NCBI GenBank assembly: GCA_012845835.1 | Contig: JABAKD010000029.1 | Location: forward strand, 6,227,905-6,291,904 | Direction: 5' to 3' | DNA length: 64,000 nt | DNA from: Undaria pinnatifida | Taxonomy: Eukaryota; Sar; Phaeophyceae; Laminariales; Alariaceae | In this document: piece after piece, positions 57,197 to 64,000 of the stretch | Layout: each line of letters starts with the position of its first letter | How positions within the stretch are numbered: the stretch's first letter is position 1 | Notes under the pieces: model-generated | Databases searched by the model: none | What the model saw: only the letters and a program-made list of their open reading frames with translations | Told to the model about the DNA's origin: nothing | Translations under genes and position numbers: made by a program

Positions 57197-57990
57197 TCAT
57201 GTATGTTTAAACCTATAATTAATGTACATCGATGTGGAGCCATCTTTTGCTTCTTGGTACTGGAATACTAAGTCCAGTAACTCGCCATTGATACGTTTAA
57301 GACATTTGACCTGAATGTTAAGGTACATGGCTACAAAATCGAAAGTTTCCAGGTGGTGAGGCAGTCCGTTTTTTGCCATCGCTGCTTTGTGGTCCAAATC
57401 ACTCATAACATTCACTATCTCAGCCCAACCAGACGTAATAAAAACTTGTTTGCAATCGAGCCGATACGAATGCATCCTTCACGCCACAAGGCATCTTGTA
57501 CTGGTCTGATGCCAACGAGTACTGAATCCACTATCTTCGATACTCCTTTTGTGGTTGTGCCGCAACACGCTGTGATACCCTGGAAAGCTGGGATCGCCTT
57601 GTGTAAATTTACCATGAATGAAGTATCTAACCGGTATGTATTTTTTGACAAAATTGTGTTTGTGTGGATTTTGATGGTCTTGGATTTTGACCATGACTAT
57701 AGGTACCGGTAAATGTTCCTTAAGCGAATATGAACTTTGCCTCGTCGTTATTTTCCCTGGAAGGTCTGGGAACAATTCACTCTGGACTAGTGTGTATCCT
57801 GGACCACTCAACTCTGCTGTGGTTACTCCCGCATAACAGGGTTTGCGCATGACGCTCAGGCAGTTTTCTGTTTTATCCTCTTTGGTGAGAACCACATTCT
57901 TATGCGCCTGATTGAATGCGCGTCTGGCTGCAGAAATGTCGATGTTGTCTGCTACTGGACGTGTTTCAGCAGCATCTTCTGCGTATTCTA
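57197..57990 (-). pseudogene. Penelope-like reverse transcriptase, 5' fragment
   Basis: Minus strand, three joined frame segments. The N-terminal part (57990-57640) contains VLTKEDKTENCLSVMRKPCY. The palm start is LHKAIPAFQGITACC..TKGVSKIVDSVL (57630-57520). GLPHHLETFDFVAMYLNIQ (about 57365-57305) carries the catalytic Asp in the DF box in Penelope style (DF..LYTNIP). Two frameshifts. The MGT motif that should come next is at 49330-49370, so the gene is split by the 7.6-kb YR element. No GIY-YIG endonuclease part was found. Confidence 0.75.
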
Positions 57991-58109
57991 AACACCTACA
58001 TATTACTTTAAATAACGTGTTCCTTCAGTCTAACTTATCCACGTAGAGCTGATTGCTAGAGTGCTGCAAATCTCGGCTACATGTTCCTCGATGGCCGTGA
58101 CCAGTTATA

Positions 58110-58865
58110 TTTGAAATGTTGAAATACACTCCAGCTGTGAGATCAAATATTTTGTCGAAACTCATATTTGCACCCTGTGTGTGATACTTCGATCGCGCGT
58201 ATTACGGATTTGTGTCCTCATAAAAGGTATAGGTCGGCGACTCCCCTTGCAACTACAGTGTAGCTATCAGGGTCAACAGGGTTTGAGATGTTAGGCAGTC
58301 TGTGCGCGGAAAAAAGGAAAAACGTTTCTCAGGAGGACAAAATGTGACAGCTAACTGTGGAAGGAAATGCATCAGTTTATGAAGTGAATCCTGCAAGTCG
58401 AATAACCTGCGAGGGGAGGGCGGAGGTTTTAAGAACGCGGGGGCCTGATTTTGATCAAAAGGGGGCGGGACGGGGGGAGCAGGGGAAGGATAGGTGAGGC
58501 AGCTAAATTTGTTCGTAGAAACTACAAATCCTTCTTGTGGGGGAGGGAGGGTGTGTGTGTGGGTGGGGGGGGGGCTTCAGGTCGCATGGAGGTAGGGGTT
58601 TTCTATACACGTGGTCTAGGTGATGGTGCGGGTGGTGGGGAAGGATGGGGCGTTGGGGGCGAGGGGGGTGGGAATTGTAGCAGCGGCATGGACGGCTCTG
58701 AAACGAGAATGAGGTGATATCCAGGGCGTGGAAGTGTTTATTACTCTGGCGGATTTCGATATTATTAGGTAAATCGATTGAGCAAGAGAGAGCGAGGAAA
58801 AAATACTAACGGGCGGGGGGGCGGGGGGGAAAGGGTTTTCAAGAGGTATGATCATTCTTTTTGGG
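58110..58865 (+). mobile_element. R1 repeat, plus copy
   Basis: Starts GAAATACACTCCAGCTGTGAG. Conserved block, G-rich module (TTCAGGTCGCATGGAGGTAG), ends GGTTTTCAAGAGGTATGATC. With the inverted copy at 60060-60670 it could form the left end of a 2.5-kb element. Confidence 0.78.
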
Positions 58866-58883
58866 GGGATTATGTTAGGAGAA

Positions 58884-59053
58884 TTTCCGTCTCGGCCTCA
58901 ATGTGCGCTTCTCCGAACTGGAATTCTTGGTCTAATTGTATCGTTCGAGCGCCGTCTCCGGGGGGCGACTCAAACGCCCCTCGCCCTGCCGTATCTGTTC
59001 CGCACCTGGACGGGATCGGGTACGTGGGCTGAGCGAGACAAGCCAGAAGTACG
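58884..59053 (+). repeat. R4 dispersed repeat, copy 2
   Basis: Second copy of the 1479-1643 sequence, in the same orientation, lying between the two inward-facing R1 repeats of 58-60.7 kb. Confidence 0.7.
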
Positions 59054-59744
59054 TGCGCAATTTTTTGTATTTTGGGCGGTGTACGCCCGAGCTATTGTTG
59101 GATTTTGGCATATATATGCGGAGCTTCAAGGAAAAAAGCAAACCAGGTATGAGAAAACATTTATTTCCAAGTTGGCATTTTTTCCAAATTGGCTTCTTGC
59201 TTCGTGCCCATCACACTTTTTTTCATGGTCACACCTCGAAGCGTTTGGCCAATTGTGCACATCGTACGACTGACTGCAGTGTCGTTGCTTTGTTCGAGCG
59301 TTCGTTGTCTTCGAAAGGGGCCGTTCGCTACCTAACAACATGTTTACACTCAGTGTCCGTGCTGATTCTCCGTCCTAGAGAGATACCTGGTGTGTCCGTG
59401 CTGATTCTTCGTCCTAGAGCGAGACCCGGTACAACAGCTCAATGTGTTGTGGTCAAAGACTGTGAGACAGAGCAAACCAATCAATCGCGGTTAATCAAGG
59501 TATAACGCAAGTGAAATGCTAGCGGCGTACCGGAGGCGAGAACACAACAAAACAGGCCAGACCATAAAACGAGTAGAAGAAAACGAACACAACGAACGGA
59601 GTCGCTATTAAAAAATCGCAGTACGAGAAACAATGTTTTGTCAGTCTTTTCAATCGCCGCTTCAAAGAGTCCTTCCGCATGTATTGGTCCACGATCCACC
59701 ATCATCCATGTTTCAGGATCGCAAAATGAGCGTTGGGTTGCGGA
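59054..59744. other. Interior between inward-facing R1 copies, one weak ORF
   Basis: Plus ORF 58936-59505 (189 aa) begins inside R4 and includes a ~40-bp tandem duplication (59353-59432, GTCCGTGCT GATTCT.CGTCCTAGAG) giving two VSVLILRPR copies. Not recognisable as a transposase or any known family. Confidence 0.35.
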
Positions 59745-59850
59745 AGTAACTGAGTTGAATCGACACACGACGCGTATGAAAATACGTGGAAGTGTGGTAA
59801 GCTTAAGCTATAGTTTAACCCATCTGCCGGAGGATAACAAGAATAAAAAA
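59745..59850 (+). repeat. R6 repeat, 3' end fragment
   Basis: Carries CACACGACGCGTATGAAAAT followed by ACGTGGAAGTGTGGTAAGC and CTGCCGGAGG, as in the other copies. Confidence 0.6.
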
Positions 59851-60059
59851 AAAACATAACAAATATTCTACACTAATTCCATGTAAATTTATCCCCACAA
59901 ACGAAACGTGGATGCACTTCTGAATATAGGTGTGATTATCAAGGTAGTAGTGTTTGTATCGCGTTGTTGTGTGGTTGCAATAATTGCGCTGGCTATTGCC
60001 GTATCTTAACAAATGCTGTTGTTGTTGTTGCTGGTCAATACATCGTGTGCGCCAGCGAT

Positions 60060-60670
60060 TAATTAGGGACAGCTCGAACGCCCCCTTCTTCCCCATCACC
60101 CGCACCTTCGCCCAGACCTAGCACCACACGTACAACAAACCCCTCACCTAAAGCCCTCCCCCCCCCCCCCCCCAGCCCAACCCCCCCCCCCCCCCCCCCC
60201 CCCTCCCCCCCCCCCGCCCAAACCCCCCCCCCCCCCCCCCCCGCCCCAACCCCCCCCCCCAGCCCCCGCCCCCAATAATATGCTGGTGCCAAAACCGTCA
60301 GATTTATCCCCTCGAAAGGATTTATAGCTTACATGCACAAATTGCCCCTTCCCCCCCCCCCCCCCCCCCCGCCCCCTTCCAAACCCGCTCGCTTTTGATC
60401 AAAACCAGGCCCCCCTTTCCCTCCACAGCTGTCAGATTTTGTCCCCCTCAGAAACGGGTTTTATAGTGTCCGCGCACAGACTGACTAAAATCATCTTGTT
60501 GACCCTGATAGCTACACTTTAGTTCTAAGAGGAGTCGAGGACCTATATCCTTAATGAGGACACACAACTCGTAATGCGCGCGATCGGAGTATCACACACA
60601 GCTTGCAAAGATGAGTTTCGACGAAATCTTCGATCTCACAGCTGGAGGAGTGTATTTTAATTTTTATAAT
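60060..60670 (-). mobile_element. R1 repeat, inverted copy
   Basis: Reverse complement of the R1 5' part, ending CACAGCTGGAGGAGTGTATT at 60640-60659. The inner portion is a chain of C runs (60150-60260) equivalent to the G-rich module. Confidence 0.78.
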
Positions 60671-62135
60671 AAAATATATAAGGATCTTCTTGAAAATGTC
60701 ATCTCGTTCGCCCGGAAATAACCGATGATACAGATAAACAGGGAACTTCTTGACAATATCTCCTTTGCGCCACAGCAGTCAACACCTTGGCAGTATCACG
60801 AAAATTAGGGATCTTCTGCACAAATACCTCGTGGTACCCATCACTACGCACACACACGTCAGACGCTCAAGTCAATAAAAAAAGTACACAAGTAGAAAAG
60901 ACAGAGAAGAAAGGCAAGGGGTATTATATTCCGAATCAAGATCACCCGGCGTCGAGCCGAAGCGGGCGCTCATAGCTCTTACCTGTTGTGGGTAAAATAT
61001 AGACCTGTTAGTATGCCGGGACATACATACATGGCGATTTGAACGCTCTTCTTATCAACCCGAACGGCTTATCGTGACGCTCTGGGCACCAACGGCCTCG
61101 ATTCATCCCGAGGTCGAGCGTTTGCTACGAATTGCTACTCGCGTAGGGCAATATTTTGCCCTAGTAGTACGCGAGTAGTATGCAAGAAAACCCGCGACAA
61201 TATTAGCGAGCTTAGTTGGGTTTCTGACCCAATAAGCGAATGAAATCCGATTTTTCAGCGATTTTCTTCGGTGGCGCATGAAGCGGCAAAGAGGTGATTA
61301 TTCGGGCACAGCAAGTATTCGATGATTATTCGACCATTATGCCATTGAGTGAAACTCGCACTTTTCTTGTTTTGTCCTAATTTCAGTTTTTTTTCCACAG
61401 TTGGTTGTTATTCTCGGGTCGTGCCAGCCTTAGTTCCACATACTATTATGTAGGCTTTCTTTTACCACCCCATTTTTGTTAGAAATTAAATGTGCTAAAA
61501 ACCGGAGGGGCCTGAATGCTCCATACGAATGGCTCTTACTCGTCCATTTTAATCGCGTTTGGTGCTGTTGCTGCTGTTTAAGATTTTTTCATAGTCATGA
61601 CACCTCATTTTGAGTGTGCTTGCTCATCACGCCAACCTGATACAGGCTCAATATCGTTTTTTTGGTGCGACCTTCCATGCAAATAACTCATTGAACTGCG
61701 CTCGCATTGCAAATGCATCCCGTACGCGAGAAGTATGCTAGAAAACCCGACTCGGTAGAAAAAATTGTGGGTTTATTGGGTCAAAGCCTACCAGCCAATC
61801 ACGAGAAATAAGCCAATGGAGTCGGGGTTGACACGCCGGGCGAGGAGGTATATCGACTCGGAGATAGTCGTTATCGTTCCCGTGTTGCTGGGGCTGTAGA
61901 AATTCAAAGGATTTCTTAACCGGGAACGGGAGCCTATCTCTCCCGTAACGGAACTGGAGCCTTTATCATCCTCCTACTAAGGTAGAGGGCCGCTGTCGAG
62001 CTCGAACCAATCAGCGATTCTAGCCAATGAAACTGGGGTTTCCACACCGTGGGGGGCGGTTTCGACCCGAGAAAACTCGGTTTTCTTCCCCAGTTTGTCA
62101 ATTTTTGACATGTATGGAATGACCCTTGGACCGTG
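60671..62135. other. No gene; several dyads and CCAAT-like motifs
   Basis: Nested inverted repeat at 61127-61177 (CTACTCGCGTA / TACGCGAGTAG with inner GGGCAA/TTGCCC). AGTATGC.AGAAAACCCG occurs at 61177 and 61733. Recurrent AGCCAAT-type motifs lie at 61793, 61813 and 62022. No ORF recognised. Confidence 0.5.
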
Positions 62136-62139
62136 GATG

Positions 62140-62590
62140 ATACCTTATATTCCCCCCCCTTCCCCCGCCCCAACCCCCCCCCCCCCCCCCCCCCCCCGCC
62201 CCCAATAATATTTATCCCCTCGAAAGGATTTATAGCTTACATGCACAAATTGCCCCTTCCCCCCCCCCCCCCCCCCCGCCCCCCTCCAAACCCGCTCGCT
62301 TTTGATCAAAACCAGGCCCCCCCTTTCCCTTCACAGCTGTCAGATTTTGTCCCCCTCAGAAACGGGTTTTATAGTTTCCGCGCACAGACTGACTAAAATC
62401 ATCCTGTTGACCCTTATAGCTACACTGTAGCTGTAAGGGGAGTCGCCGACCTATATCCTTAATGAGGACACACAACTCGTAATGCGCGCGATCGGAGTAT
62501 CACACACAGCTTGCAAAGATGAGTTTCGACGAAATCTTCGATCTCACAGCTGGAGTGTATTTTAATTTTTATAATATTCCCCGTGTGGAG
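62140..62590 (-). mobile_element. R1 repeat, inverted copy 2
   Basis: Reverse complement of the R1 5' part, ~95 % identical to 60280-60670 over its outer 350 bp, ending CACAGCTGGAGTGTATTTTA at 62547-62566. Two C-rich tracts at the inner end. Confidence 0.8.
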
Positions 62591-63140
62591 CTGGCTCTAA
62601 AATACACGAACCCCAGCCAATTAGAGATCGGCCGGTCGGCGGCATTGGGGACTGACTGGCACACAGCGCGGGGAGGTGTCAATCCTGGTGGTATATCAGT
62701 GTTCGTTCCCAGGTCGTCGGAGTTGTATATGTGAATGGATTATGATTCTGGCAATGGACCCTATCGTCCCCAGATAGATGACGATTATTTTATGTGCGAT
62801 CTCCGGCCAATGAGCGACCAGCAATCAGACAAAAATGTCATACGAGGAGTATTTGTGTTTATTTTTTTTCTAAAACTCGATCGAGCTTGAAAATATTTAG
62901 TACCAAACTCTTTGTTCAGTGCTATCGCGTACTACTAATGTTCCATCGACGTGACGAGAGCAGTCTACAGCAACAAATAGCAACGACTCTATCTAATATA
63001 ATAGCATTTAAAATTTGAGAAATTGAATGACGAAGGCATCGACACTGCTGTTTTTCACGCCTAGAATACCGTCAGCAAGTCTTTACACGACCACTATGCA
63101 CAGAGACACAGTCGGTCTGCAAGCCTCGGATCTAGAAAAT
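62591..63140. other. No supported gene
   Basis: Short frames only. CAGCCAATTAGAGATCGG and neighbouring sequence loosely resemble 61790-62030 on the other side of the R1 copy. Confidence 0.4.
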
Positions 63141-63149
63141 ATATTAAAA

Positions 63150-63875
63150 AAAAAACACTCCAGCTGCTGTGAGATCAAATTTGCCGACACTCATCTTTCT
63201 TTGCGAGCTGTGTGTGATACTCCGATTGCGCGTAATATTTTATCATGTGTAGTAGCAGAAGCTGGCTCAGTGCGCGCCTGTCAGTTGAGACGTAGCGAAC
63301 ATACGACAAACCTTTGGCCATCCCTCTGCTGGCCTTGGATGCTTGGTTGAGTCGAAAAGTAAGTCAACAAACGCACCATAAATGTCTCTTAGTGGCCAGA
63401 CTGGAATGTCAGCTTGTATGGGCTCGGATTCATCCGATCGAGATATTATTAAATAAATGAAAAACTACTCCAGCTGTGAGATCGGGGATTTTGTCGAAAC
63501 TCATGTAGTTGCAAGCTGTGTGTGATACTCCGACCGCGCGTTTTATCATGTGTAGTAGCAGAAGCTGGCTCAGTGCGCGCCTGTCAGTTGAGACGTAGCG
63601 AACATACAACAAAAATTTATCCATCCCTCTGCTGGCCTTGGATGCTTGGTTGAGTCGAAAAGTAAGTCAACAAACGCACCATAAATGTCTCTTAGTGGCC
63701 AGACTGGAAGGTCAGCTTGTATGGGCTCGGATTCATCCGATCGAGATATTATTAAATAAATGAAAAACTACTCCAGCTGTGAGATCGGGGATTTTGTCGA
63801 AACTCATCTAGTTGCAAGCTGTGTGTGATACTCCGACCGCGCGTAGTACGGGTTGTATGTCCTCGTTAAGGCCAT
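63150..63875 (+). repeat. Tandem array of an R1-terminus unit, ~304 bp
   Basis: Units at 63158-63466, 63467-63770 and a partial third from 63771. Each starts CTCCAGCTGTGAGATC (R1 end), runs through GCAAGCTGTGTGTGATACTC, then switches to a shared non-R1 segment (TTTTATCATGTGTAGTAGCA, GTCAGTTGAGACGTAGCGAA, TGGTTGAGTCGAAAAGTAAG). The second and third units are almost identical. Confidence 0.9.
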
Positions 63876-63904
63876 TTCTCATACGGTAGGATTTGTCTGT
63901 CGAA

Positions 63905-63985
63905 AACAGACGTTTTCGATTGAAGCTCAAATCGGGCCTTCTTACACAAGCAGTCGAAAAAGGGCTTTTTCGACTCAACTTGTCA
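63905..63985. repeat. Two adjacent GTCGAAAA-type hairpins
   Basis: GTCGAAAACAGACGTTTTCGAT (63899-63920) and GTCGAAAAAGGGCTTTTTCGAC (63953-63974), each a small dyad, close to the window end. Confidence 0.8.
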
Positions 63986-64000
63986 AAACTGAGTTTTACG

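Overview
This is a eukaryotic nuclear window. It contains an intron-rich gene with long GT-AG introns, several retroelement classes, SINE-like and TIR-type repeats, microsatellites and long homopolymer G/C tracts; I see no bacterial operon structure. The gene architecture (nine small exons, introns averaging about 1.6 kb) together with Copia, DIRS-like and Penelope-like elements fits a large algal genome. A stramenopile such as a brown alga is my best guess, but that is inference.

The one gene I could reconstruct completely is on the minus strand, 26425 down to 12290: a 503-residue, 12-helix major facilitator transporter resembling the ZIFL (zinc-induced-facilitator-like) group. All nine exons join with compatible phases and every intron is GT..AG. 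Its introns carry a TIR-type mobile repeat (family R3), another dispersed repeat (R6), two minisatellites and a decayed second copy of exon 1. The minisatellite in the last intron looks like repeated copies of that intron's own exon/intron boundary.

Layout: 1-5.7 kb is mostly featureless apart from a 465-bp tandem duplication and a perfect palindrome. 5.73-10.65 kb is a Copia-type LTR retrotransposon with a 5-bp target duplication, a polyQ gag-like ORF and a decayed RT/RNase H. 12.3-26.4 kb is the transporter gene. 26.4-36 kb has weak coding remnants, SINE copies and repeats. 30-49 kb and 58-64 kb are dominated by two dispersed families: R1 (G-rich, with inverted termini) and R2 (arrays of a ~43-bp dyad unit), plus a tRNA-related SINE family and microsatellites. 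49.4-57.1 kb is a tyrosine-recombinase (DIRS/Ngaro/PAT-like) retrotransposon on the minus strand, with A1-ORFs-B1-A2-B2 split direct repeats and inactivated RT. It sits inside a Penelope-like RT gene whose two halves flank it.

Nothing outside the transporter looks like an intact host gene; a few ORFs are listed with low confidence. No rRNA, intact tRNA gene or CRISPR array was recognised.
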